From Blasia pusilla (taxonomy: Eukaryota > Marchantiophyta > Marchantiopsida > Blasiales): a stretch of 64,000 nt of DNA. The translations under genes and the position numbers were made by a program. The notes beneath the pieces were generated by a model. It was not told the DNA's origin, made no database searches, and was given only the letters and a program-made list of their open reading frames with translations. This document shows, in pieces, positions 20,767-31,620 of this stretch (position 1 is the first letter of the stretch; each line of letters starts with the position of its first letter). The stretch lies in NCBI GenBank assembly GCA_050084515.1, contig CM114272.1, positions 7,130,001 to 7,194,000 on the forward strand, written 5' to 3'.

Positions 20767-21250
20767 GGCCTCACTTTCATCTTTATCTCATGTTGTTTGT
20801 CTTTTTTTTTTTGGTTCTTTCTTTACTTATGAGCTATATGTCATAGACTCTAACTTAACTATGACTAACAAAGAATGGTTTCAAACCATTGTAACTCTCA
20901 AGCTCATAAGACCACTCTAGAGTCGCTCAAAGGTAGAATGCCCCTCGAGGGCTCACCTCTTCTTTTATATACTTAGAGATAAGTATACGAAGAAAAGTTA
21001 GCTATACTCATCTTTATCTTACGTGTCCTCTTCTCATAGCATGAGAGGATTTTCTTTGGATTATAATGTCCCTATCTCATCTTATCATCTCTATCCCCAA
21101 TCTCATCTTTATCTAAATTTTCATCAACCAATGGTCCCACTCTCATCTTTATCTCATGTTGTTTATCTTTTTCTATTTTTTGCTAGTTCTTTCCCACTTA
21201 TGCGTTGTATGTCATAGACTCTAACTTAATTATGACTACCAAAGGATGGT
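20766..21250 (+). repeat. Direct repeat of about 120 bp (20766-20888 and 21129-21250)
   Basis: Both copies share CATCTTTATCTCATGTTGTT, a T-rich tract, a GTATGTCATAGACTCTAACTT-like block and TATGACTA...AAA-GATGGTT. About 240 bp separates them. It follows the gag fragment in the same orientation. Confidence 0.75.
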
Positions 21251-21499
21251 TAAGAACCTCCCTCCATTTAAGACATAAATTCATCGTTGGAAGAACTTTC
21301 AAAGTCTCACACTATCAATGATACGTTGGTGAAGTTGGCCAAGGCTTCCTATGTGGCCTCAAATAATAGATATCCTTTCCATTGGACCAAGTATTCGACT
21401 CATTGGTGATGAGCTCTTCAAATAAGTTTCTTCAAGATACGTTCCACTTCAAATGATTTGTGATCTCTTACCATTTGAGGAAGTGATGGAGAGAGAATA

Positions 21500-22755
21500 T
21501 TTTCCTCAAATATTTTAGGACGTGGAATAAATGGTCAGAGAATAGAGATATGAAACATTAGGACGAGGAATAAATGGTCAAAGAAGAGAGATATGAAACA
21601 CACAATGAATTTTCATTGTGTCGATAGGACTAGCTTATACGCCATGACGCCTACTTTCTATAGGATAGTGAAAGACTCAATAAAGTGAAGATTAAGCTTA
21701 CAAAAATCTACTAATGATAAATTGGTTGTTGTTAACCAAACTTTTTCCCTTAAAAAAAACTCGATATATCGACCATGAGCATCTATATATTTTCTTGGTT
21801 GATTTTGGGCAATATCCAACTTCTCCTTGCAAGCTAAACTCCTTCCTAAATCCGATCCACAAACTCATTAACTACTGCTATCTTTGTAAGATTCTTTGGG
21901 AAGTTTCCCTATTTGGGGGACGATGGCGCTAGAGGCCTAGTTAGTGGTATCATGCCTCTCTAGGTGGTGTTGATGTTGTCTCTACTGTTGGTGAGTTTAG
22001 TTAATAGGGGGGTGCATCTTTTTCTTTTTTCGGGCTGGTTGTGGTCTTTACGTATCCGACTCTTTGAGTATTCCTTTTTTGTATTTTTATGGATTCTCCA
22101 TCATTCGCTTTTTATTGAGGTTTTCTTTCTCCTATTCAAGTGAGACTAGAAGAGAACAAGGGATGCTTGCCATACATTAAAAAGAAGGGTATTGCCTTAG
22201 TGGAAGAGTTCATGGTGGAGTTGTTGTATAAGAATTATACCAATGGTAACAATATTTATCATATCCTCAATGGTACAATTGACCCTTTTAGTCTACCCAT
22301 CGGTTTGAGGTTGATGAGTTGTAGACATGGCTAGTTTAGTTTGGAATAATCCAAATAAAGCCTTCCAAAATAGACTCATGAAATGAGTTTCTTTATCAAT
22401 GATAAACACTTTAGGAAGATCATAATAGACAAAGATTGTCTTGATGTAGATCCTAGCTAACTTTGGTGTAGTAACGGTCTTCTTGGTCAGACAAAGATGT
22501 ATGATCTTGCTTAGTTTATCCACAAACACTTATAGAGTCACATCCCATGATTATACATGGTAGCTCATAACCAAGATCTATGGTGATTTATTCCCAACGT
22601 TTATGAGGTGTTGGAATGGGCTATAACAATCTCAATGGTTGTGTGTTACTAGCCTTGATTTGCTGATTAATCATACAACTCCTTGTATATGCGTCAACAT
22701 CTTCTCTCATTTTGGGCCTATAGTATGCCCCTTGCAAGGATGCATGGAATTATAC
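21500..22755 (-). pseudogene. Integrase of element D (zinc domain, core and C-terminus)
   Basis: Three parts are readable. The zinc-binding part at about 22620-22755 contains AYYRPKMREDVDAYTRSC. The core at 22293-22529 contains FVDKLSKIIHL, ending STTHQPQTDG, with IDKETHF in place of the usual DRD. The C-terminal part at about 21500-21930 contains IHCVFHISLL, then a stop, then PFIPR, matching the conserved tail of plant Ty3 integrases. Stops and frameshifts are frequent. Confidence 0.7.
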
Positions 22756-23465
22756 AAGCCCATCCACGAGATGGACATACCAAACGGGAATTATACAAGC
22801 CCATCCATACCCAAGCACGTCGCTGAGCCCACCGAGCCTATAATGCAGACACGAGCTTGGCCACAAGCCTACCACACACCCATTTTATAGCGTGCATAAA
22901 GCCTGCGCGCGTCCCGTGTTTGAGCGTGCCAAATGAGACTTGCTCGCGCTTGAGCCCGCCAAACATGCCATACAAAGGCTTAAGCTCGCTCAATGGGGGG
23001 CTCTGTCAGTCTTTCCGGCCGCGTGCGGGCTTTATGCAGGCTAGAAAATGGGTGCCGGCTAGTCGAGCCCAAGGTTGCATACAAACAAAGTGTGTGAATG
23101 TGGACATGTCTATGTCCACGGACCAATGTCCGTTTCATGGATGGACATTTTCGTGTGCGCTTCGCACCTACGGCTTGCACCTGAGCCCTTCCCTAAGCCT
23201 GCCGCGTAGGCCCGGGCTAATGGAGCTCGCATCTATTACGGGCTAGGTACGGGCCGGGCATGTCCTAGAACATGTTCGGACTTGTTTGTTTGTGTGCAAC
23301 CTTGGTCAAGCCCGGGTCTAGGTTACGGGCTTGGTGGGCTCAAGGGCGGACTCGTGTGTAGGCCGCTCGTACTCGGCCCCTCACGGACATATCTGTCATA
23401 GGGACGGAGATAAGTCTACGTACATGGACTTTTTTTGTGTGCAACCTTGGCCCGTTGTAATCCTT
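22747..23465. mobile_element. GC-rich insert in element D's integrase region (family 1)
   Basis: A stretch far richer in G+C than its AT-rich surroundings interrupts the integrase zinc-binding region. It opens with a 21-bp direct repeat (GGAATTATACAAGCCCATCC at 22747 and 22790) and ends with two copies of a TTTGTGTGCAACCTTGG block (about 23289 and 23439). The same block ends the GC-rich insert at 26421-27062. It carries no credible coding sequence. Boundaries are approximate. Confidence 0.5.
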
Positions 23466-24019
23466 CTAAGGCTTTTCAGCTCCCATATGAACCGCAATGA
23501 TTATGTTATGAGCCTCGGATAGTACTTGAGTGAGTAAGTGTGGATCTTGTGGGATCCATACTTTAGCTTTATAGAAAACCAATCTTTGAATCTTGTTTGT
23601 TTTTTTGGCCTAAATAACACTTGCAATTTCTTCATCCTCCTTTGTTGCTTTGGTCAACGTTTTTCACCAAATAGAGTGAATATGTATTTTAGAGATGTTA
23701 TTTATATGTGATATACAAGTGAGGGCGTCTGTCAACTACTTCTTCCTTTCGACATAAACAATTTTCATCGTAAATCGTTGTCTCAATTCTTCCCATTGAA
23801 TTTGGAATTTGGAGAGCTTCTTTTTGGACCCAAGTAGATCAAAGGTTTGTCATAAGTCTCCACCATAAACTCCTTATCGCCAAAGTAGTGTTTCCAATGC
23901 TTTGTTGCCAATACAAAAATATTTTTTTCTCATTGGGTTGTATGGTAGTTTTGCTCCACTCGCAACAACTTGCAAGAAAAGATGGGAATAAGATGACATC
24001 CATCTTCCCATTCATGTTG

Positions 24020-25241
24020 TTATACTGCTCTAGTAGTAATATTTGATGCATCTATGGCCAACTTGATTGGTCGATTAGGATTATACCACTTCAAAATGGG
24101 AGCTTTGATCAAGATATCCTTTAAGAACTCAAAATGAATCTCTTGTGATGTACCATAATTCCATTTTTTCCCTTTTCTTAGTAAAGTTTTCAAGGATTGT
24201 GCAATTCGAGCAAAACCTTTGATAAATCTTTGATAGAATCTCGTTAATCCTACAAAACTCTTCAATTGAGTTTGATTCTTAAGTGCACTCCAATCTTGGA
24301 TCGTTTCTATCTTCTTAATCATCACTTGAATGCTTTCTACGCTTGCTCAAAATATTAGATAATAAACTTCTGTATTGCTAAACTCACATTTTGAAGTTTT
24401 AGCATAGGACTTATTATCTCGTAGGATGTGAAAGACTTCTCGTAGGATGTGAAAGACTTCTCGTAGATGATTTCTATGCTTCTCCATGGTTTTACTATAG
24501 ACTTAGATATCATAAAAGAATATGATGATCGAATCATCTAAATATGGAGGAAAGATATCATTCATTAGGCCTATAAAGGCTACATATGCATTAGTAAGAC
24601 CAAATGATATGACTAAGTATTCAAAGTGTCCATACATAGTATGAAAAAGAAATCTTGGGTATATCTTCATCTGGAATTCAAATTTGGTTGTAGCCGCTTC
24701 TTAGGTTAAGCTTGATGAAGTATCTTTCTCCTTGTAGTTTATCGAATAAGTCATCCATTCTTGGTAATGGATACTTATTATTTATTGTTTGTTGATTCAG
24801 TGCTTGATAGCCAATATAAAGTTATATGCTTGCATCCTTCTATTTCAGGAAAAGAACATAGGTTCCATAGGGCAAAACGCTTGGTTTGATGAAGCCTTTG
24901 TACAAGATCTTCTACACTTGGGCTTTATATTCTTTCAATTTCCTTTGAGCTAGGCGCTAAGGAGCATTACATGATGTTGTGCTTCTTGGAAGAACATCAA
25001 TCTCATGGTCTATTCTCCGTTCAAGTGCTAACCCTCATGGTAAGTCTCTTGGGAATACATCATTATATTCCTCCAATACTTCTCTCAACTCATTTGGTAT
25101 CTTTGAATATTTTTTCAAACCACCAACATCTCTTAATATTAAACCAAGGAAACAACAATCTTGATGTTTGATGGGAGTTTTTCCTATTACATATAGGGGT
25201 AGGATTCTAACTCTAGGGACGTGGCCTAACTCTATCTCCAT
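24020..25241 (-). pseudogene. Reverse transcriptase and RNase H of element D
   Basis: Starts with VLEEYNDVFPRDLP just before RT, continues through VISFGLTNAYVAFIGLMND and a catalytic box in which the usual FLDD-type motif reads FFYDI, and ends with FVGLTRFYQRFIKGFARIA and the RNase H start LAIDASNITTRAV. The order matches Ty3/gypsy pol. A 24-bp in-frame tandem duplication at about 24425-24472 repeats REVFHIL. Multiple stops. Confidence 0.75.
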
Positions 25242-25953
25242 AAAGCTTCCGCTCTCAGATCTTCACAATCTTTTGTCTCCAATCTACCTCTGGATTATAT
25301 TGTTCCATCCAAGGCATCCCGAAGATAACATCATAACATGGTAATCGAATGACTATGAGAATATAACGAGTAAATCTGTGAATAACCAGTAAATCTATGA
25401 ATAACCAATAAATCTACGAATAACCAGTAAATATGCGAGGCAAGATTATTGGTGGTTGGGATTTCCTTATGGGCCCCCTTCTTCATTGTCTTCATGCATG
25501 TGTCCCCCTTCAAGATGATTGAGAGGGAGACGATATGGCCTATTTATGAGCCTACGAAAGCTTTTGAACGAGGTAACAATTCATGGCTATATGACCATAT
25601 CTACCACATTCAAAACATTAGAAAATATATCTTTGGACTTCAAATTCTCTCCCTACTCTAGAAATCCCGGAGAAATCCCTTGTATATTGGGGTTCCGATC
25701 TCCCATTAACACCTTTCTAGTAAACCTTTGTGGTGCATAACCATCTCATTCTCGTAATCACATTCACCAACTCCTTATTCACGAATTAGTCGCACTTGCA
25801 GCCACTTTCCTTTCTCTAAGATGCTAAACTCCGTCTCATACACATCCAAAAATTTGTTCCCTAACACTCCTTCTATCCCGTCTATGTCGCAAATGATGAA
25901 GTTCTCCTTCAACTCGAATACTCAGTTACCAAATGTTAACCCTAAAACCAAAG

Positions 25954-26276
25954 CTAAGGTTTGATGAGATTTTCATCCACCAAAGCCCACCCAAATGGGC
26001 TTTGGTGGAGGTTCTTCTGGTTGGTTGATAAACCCAACTCTTTCACTTTCCTTGGGCTCAAGAAGGAGTACAAAGCACAATCTTGTATCAACAAGAATTG
26101 CATCACATCTCGATCGATCAGCGATGCCAAGTCATCTTGGCATTCCCTCACTTCGGATGCGGAGTCCCTTTCAACTTTGGATTCCAGTTATTTTTCTACC
26201 AAGATGAGAGTCTTTCCTTTGTCTCGTTTATCCTCACTCCACGCCCTCTTCGATGCCCCTTTATTTTTCTATAACT
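25954..26276 (-). pseudogene. Protease-region fragment of element D
   Basis: Minus-strand reading DCALYSFLSPRKVKELGL matches the active-site region of plant Ty3 aspartic proteases, where the first residues would normally be DSGA; here they read DCAL. It follows a charged linker (RECQDDLASLIDRDV) and is cut at 26276 by the inserted LTR. Confidence 0.55.
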
Positions 26277-26420
26277 TGTCACGTCTTTTAGGATAGATCT
26301 GCAAGATCTAGTAGAGCGTCTTTGAAGACTGGAGGAAGCCTCATGAGGTCGAAGATGACCTGTTGAGGCCACATGTAACCTATGAGAGCAGATTTCCCCT
26401 TCGTTTCAGCTCATTTGGAG

Positions 26421-27062
26421 CTTACGCCTGCCGTGTTGGAACCCTCACCAACCCGCGCCCTACCCGCGTATGCTTGGTTGGAGCCTGCACGTGACCGTCT
26501 AGAGCCCACGCCCAATCAACTTTGAGCACGCCCTAGCCCGCATCTGCCCGCCCTAGCCCACGGCAAATCAGCCTCGAGCCCGCCCGAGCTTGCACCTGAC
26601 TGTCGGAAGGGAGTGCCTGCCTTGAGCCCGCACCTGCCCGCCTTAGCCTGCGCCAAATCAGCCCTAAGCCCGCACATGCTTGCCCTAGCTTGTGCATATT
26701 CCCTCGAGCCCGCACATGCCCGCCCCAAGCTCGCGCCTACCTAGACCCCGCACTTGCCCGTTTGGAGCCCACGCGCGATCAATCGAGAGCCCGCGCCTGC
26801 GTGCCTCGACCCCACACCTACCCGCCCGGAGCCCACGCGCGATCAATCGAGAGCCCGCGCCCGCGTGCCTCGACCCCACACCTACCCGCCCGGAGCCCGC
26901 ACTTGCCTGTTTGGAGCCCGTTCTACGGGCCATACAACGTGTGCGGGCTCCGTGAGCCCAGGTCTACGTGGCGAGCTTTGAGGCGGGCTCGAGTATGGGC
27001 CCGGGTGCGGTCTGGGCATATCCGAGGACATGTTCGGACATGCTCATTTCTGTGCAACCTTG
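26421..27062. mobile_element. GC-rich minisatellite-bearing insert inside the 26.3-kb LTR
   Basis: Composed of imperfect GAGCCCGCACCTGCCCGCC-like units. It includes an almost perfect 64-bp tandem pair (26765-26828 and 26829-26892) and ends with GGACATGCTC...TGTGCAACC, the tail shared with the insert at 22747-23465. The open frames on both strands are side effects of the repeat. Confidence 0.6.
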
Positions 27063-27228
27063 CTTGGGAGAGGGAAGGGGGTATACCTCCAAGAGAGAGA
27101 GAGAGAGAGAGCTTAAGAGCGCATTCTCTCTTTGTTCAACTTCTTGGCATGAGGCGGCGGAGCTATGGTCCTCCTTGCTTTGTGTGTGTAATCCAAGCCT
27201 CTCATTAGGAGAGTGGGTTTAGTTTGAC

Positions 27229-27363
<135 letters not shown>

Positions 27364-27541
27364 CACCATGGAAAGCTTGGTGTGAGATGTGATGTGAGAT
27401 TTGATTGATTTTTATTGGAGATATTTTGGCACTTCTCGTCTCATTGTGTATATTCCATGAGTAAGCACAAGATCGTGCATGTTTGTGTGTATGTTCGATA
27501 ACAACGATGTATGTTGTATAACAATGTGCATACGCACGATA

Positions 27542-28760
27542 AACTTCAAAAAAATTATATTTGAAGGGTCGTTGGATTTTAACCTCGTCTTCCCAATTTG
27601 CTCCACTATTGTATAATAAAATCATCAATTATGTAAACTCTTCTCTCATAAATTATTAGATAGATTTTTATTAATATTAAGTACATTAGCTTAGGAAAAT
27701 AAAATTTTCATGTTTAAACCTCTTTAGGATGGCTCATCTGTGCAGACCAAAATTTAGGAAAAGAGATAACAAATAAGACATGGGAGTTTAAAAGTAAAGA
27801 AGTGGGATTGATGTATTAATGAAAGAAAAGTAAAAGTAGTCCTGGTTGGTGGCTAGGGTCGTTGGGATAGTTTGGAGGATATGAAGAGAGCAGATGAGGA
27901 TATATTGGAGGAGATAACATGTAATCTACTTGTATCAAAATGGGATTCGCTTTGAGAGGAAGCCATGTGGCACAAGATAAGATTATCCGTATTTTGTATT
28001 GTTGAAGATTCTTTATGAGTATATAAAGAGGAGGGACCTTCAAGGGTTCATCACCTTCTACTTCATTTCTTGAGTCTCCCTTGTTACTCTTGAGTGGATG
28101 GAATTGGCTTGCTTGCTCTTCTAATGAGAATGGATTACCTCTCTTGGAAGAGTGACTTGATTAGCATCTATTCTTCGAGAGATTGAAGAGTCTAATATGA
28201 GATGGTTATTTGGGGGAAATTATCGTCTTAGGGGAGTTTTGTCATACTAGGGATAGTGGATGATGTTGGCTTGTTAATTTTCCAATGAGAGTGGATTATC
28301 CCTCTTAGGAGAGCAACTCCGCCAAAACCCATTATTGAGGAGAGTAGATGATGTCTATTAAGTATGGATTGGGTTGGAGCACGAGTCCTACAAGATTTTC
28401 CTTTCGTTAATCGGTACCATGTCAAGGTTCTCTTCATAAATAGACACAGGTTTATTTGCTATCTAGTTTATCACTTTGGGGAGGCATTCATGAACCATAT
28501 CATGCAATCTCCAACTTCGGTGATTTTTCCTATTGCCATGTACGGAAGGACATGGGATTATACGTTGTTGCGGCAAGCGCAAAGTAGTTTATAAGGACTT
28601 CATAGTTAGGAATTTTGGGGTTCAATGTTACAAAGAAGTGATCTCCTTGGCACTACCATTCGTGATTCCTATCGTGAGAGAATGGAGAGTCTATATATTA
28701 TTTCTATACCGAAAAAGGAGAACTTCACCTTGCATCAACCACGCTTGCCGCACTTAGAAG
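27542..28760. other. Insert-like stretch with a TATA-containing LTR-like segment
   Basis: Interrupts element D between protease and gag. Around 28012-28050 the plus strand has GAGTATATAAAGAGGAGGG followed by a CT-rich leader, as in the promoter and R region of a plant LTR. A loosely repeated ...GAGAGTGGATTACC... block occurs at 28127 and 28270. No coding sequence. A solo LTR of an unrelated family is possible. Confidence 0.35.
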
Positions 28761-29600
28761 GTCCGCCCTTACTCGAAGAAAAGCTATCGACATGACACCG
28801 CGAGTTTCAAGAGTTCAGCGTATGTCTCCTATAACTCATAAATTCAAAAGAAAGCCTTTTAGAAACTTGGTTTCAACCTACTAAAGAAGATAATCTTCTT
28901 AGCGTACTAGTCTATTTTGGGTAGTGAGTTTAATTTTGCACTAACTCACGGACATACGTATTTGGGAACCCTACTTGCCTTAGACGCACAAACTCCACCT
29001 TGTCTCAAAATGCTTGGTACTCCAAAGTGAATCAGTCACCAATCAACATCTTGAACTCCTCCCAACTCAAGGATGACATGATGGCCAAATGTTCCTCTTG
29101 ATGATCCCTCCACCACTAGAGCGTACGATCCTTGAAAAATATGACTTCCATAATAACTTTATCCTTCTCTTTATCCTTTTGCGGCTCAAAGAAGAGCTCA
29201 AACTCAATAAGAAACTCCTTCACCTTGAAGATCGCCCCATTCCAATGAATGGCGTTGGCAATTTGTCTTACAAAGCTTCTTACCATAACTATAAGTTCTA
29301 TCCAACTCTGACTCGGAAATTCGCTTATTTTGTTGGGTCATTTGCTATGACATTATCTTCATCAAGTCCATCATCTGAACATAAAATGTTGTGTCATTTG
29401 AGATTGGATCCAATGGCCTTGCAGAAGGATTCATATTTGGGACATCTTGATACATAGAGTTTGACACTATGGAATTTCCAATCCCCTTCTCTCCCTCTTG
29501 GTCAAGCACTAGTTCCTCTTTGGACTTCTGTCGCTTATGTTGACACTTTGATGATGACCCACCCACGATTGCCATCATTAAGCCCTGGTGCATTCAAATC
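28760..29600 (-). pseudogene. Gag region of element D
   Basis: Minus-strand frames show a hydrophilic N-terminal part (29345-29593: SSKCQHKRQKSKEELVLDQE) and downstream FEWNGAIFKVKEFL and FFEPQKDKEKDK, which fit the start of a plant Ty3/gypsy capsid region. Frameshifts are common. The call rests mostly on position between primer binding site and protease. Confidence 0.5.
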
Positions 29601-29712
29601 CCTTCCTTATCTCTTAGGTTCCTCCCCAAATGTATATGTCTCATTGCTATCTTAAGTTCTCCCCAAGCGTCTAGTAGCTCCTATAACCTCAAGTACATGC
29701 CCACTAAGAATT

Positions 29713-29725
29713 GGTTGTGATATCA
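29713..29725 (-). other. Primer binding site of element D (initiator tRNA-Met type)
   Basis: Two bases inside the LTR end the minus strand reads TGATATCACAACC. This matches the plant tRNA-Met primer site TGGTATCAGAGCC at 10 of 13 positions. Its place next to the LTR fixes the orientation of element D. Confidence 0.6.
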
Positions 29726-29727
29726 CT

Positions 29728-30520
29728 TGTCGTGCACCTACTCTCTTGAACATCAATCTCTAGTATTACGGAAGCATACATTTGGTAGATTACGCTCTCT
29801 TTATTGATCTAGATTCAAACACACTCACATTAACCATATTTGGGTCAACCAGCCATATATCTCCCCGAGTTCTCTACTTAGGCTATCCACCAAGCTCAAC
29901 AGTTCCTAACTCCTAAGTAGCTTCCAACACGGGCAGACGTGCTAGGTACCTAAAATGACGTTTGCATGCTTGGCATTTCCAACTCTCCAATGAACCTCAA
30001 ATGAGTCTCTAACCGAGACCCAAGAATTGAGTCACGGATCGAGGTCCAAGATTGACATAATTTTTTTTCCTCCTCGGACTTGACTTGGTGTCCACACCCC
30101 AAAGACAACCTCCCAATTCATTCTTTGCCCTTGTTTTGCCCTATAGTGCCCCTAAGTAGAGTTAAGGTCCCAAGCATCCCTTGGATACCCTTCCCCTTAC
30201 ATATAGTTCGAGAGATCTTCATCCCCTCCCCACTTTTGTGAAAGTCCTCTTGGGCCCCTCATTTTGGCCCTCAATCCAACTACCAATCTAAGAGTTGAGG
30301 GGTAGTTTCTCAATCTTTGTTCACGCATTTGTCTGTATCTTTAGTGCATTAGAAATTTCCTTGCATAAGCTTTCCAATGCCACCTTATTCTTCCCAAACG
30401 CCCATAAGGTGTGGTTATGATGACCATAAACAGTGCAATACTCTCAAATGCTAGTCAAGTTCAAAATCCTCTAGTCGGCAACCAAGGTTCAAGTCCCTAG
30501 TCCGTTCAAGTCCCTAAGGA
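29728..30520 (-). repeat. 5' LTR of element D (truncated)
   Basis: Starts on the plus strand with TGTCGTGCACCTACTCTC and aligns over its length with the solo LTR at 40911-41735 (shared CTTGAACATCA, ACCTAAAATG, TGAGTC and GTTTCTCA blocks). It is cut at about 30520, where the trihelix-like fragment begins. Confidence 0.7.
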
Positions 30521-31257
30521 AAGTTGAGTGGTCTTCAAGACTGCAAGAAAATTCTGTTGGATTTATATGAAGAGGTCTACATTCGTCATTGCAATCTAAG
30601 AATCGTAAATGGGACCAATGGAAGAACCTATATCAATAAAACTACACCTCATGATATCCAACAAGTGAAAAACAAGATTGACTCATTCAAGAGAAAATAC
30701 AAAGAGAAGAACCACAATGCAAGTTTAAAGTATACATGTTCTAGTGAATGGGAATTCTATTAGCAAATGTTGCGATTGAGGGGCTTATCCCTTAAGGAAA
30801 TTGGCATGCCTAGAGGTTGTGATGATAGGGTAGAAATGAAAAAAAAAAACATATTTTTATTTTAGATGATAAAGATGGAAATATGCCGAACAATGTACCA
30901 ACCCATACTTCTATATATAGTAGGGAGGTTCCTCCAATATTCATGACTTTGCCTTCTAGCCCAACAAGACATGGATCATAGGAGATCAATATGCCAAAAC
31001 TTACACTGCGGAATGCATCATATCCACTTGCAGGTGTGAATGGAAAACCCATCAAACCCATTGGAAAAGAAAAGCAACATCTGGAGGTAGTGATGAGGGC
31101 ATTGGAGATTCAATAAAAAATTGATAATCATGTTTGGTAAGTCATAAGATAGACTTATTGAAGTGGAAATGGAAAGGAAAGACTTGAAATATCACATACT
31201 TGAATTTAAGAAAATGGAATTTGAGTTCAAATATGGCTTTAATAATACAAGTTATTG
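30521..31257 (+). pseudogene. Trihelix (Myb/SANT-like) DNA-binding protein fragment
   Basis: Plus strand: ILLDLYEEVYIRHCNLR, then VKNKIDSFKRKYKEKNH, SSEWEFY and a stop match the three-helix domain of plant trihelix factors and of Myb-like proteins in PIF/Harbinger transposons. Further on, EVEMERKDLKYHILEFKKME (about 31160-31240) matches the C-terminal coiled coil typical of these proteins. Stops separate the parts, so it is a pseudogene or transposon relic. It abuts the truncated LTR of element D. Confidence 0.55.
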
Positions 31258-31338
31258 ACCAGTAAGTAATATTTGTCTATCACATTCAAATGATTGTATA
31301 AAATGCAAGTCTAAGTTGCTTGCATGTTTGTGCTTTTC

Positions 31339-31620
31339 GCTGTGCGCATACACATCGTTACACAATATGCATTATTGACATCGACAATAAGCACAAACAC
31401 ATAATATACTATATTCACTCATAGCATGTGAATATTGAGATGGTCATGTATCAAAATATCTCTTATAAAATCACGGTCACTCAAAACTCTCTCATAAACT
31501 CCATCTCTTTCTTTCATGTTAAACCAAACCTGCTCTCTTAATGAGAGGCATAGGTTACTCATAACGCAAGAAGGACCATAGCTCCAGTGCCTCATGCCAA
31601 GATGTTCAACAAAGAGAGCC
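31339..31620 (-). repeat. LTR fragment of the A/B family
   Basis: Begins CTGTGCGCATACACATCGTT, contains AAAATATCTCTTATAAAATC and runs to the CAACAAAGAGAGCCC block, in the same order and strand as the LTR at 16695. It is truncated on the right. Moderately decayed. Confidence 0.7.

Noticed and set aside
26516-27208. Several Arg/Ala/Gly-rich open frames of 60-172 codons
   Set aside because: They are translations of the GC-rich minisatellite and the GA run. The same open reading in many frames shows there is no coding constraint.
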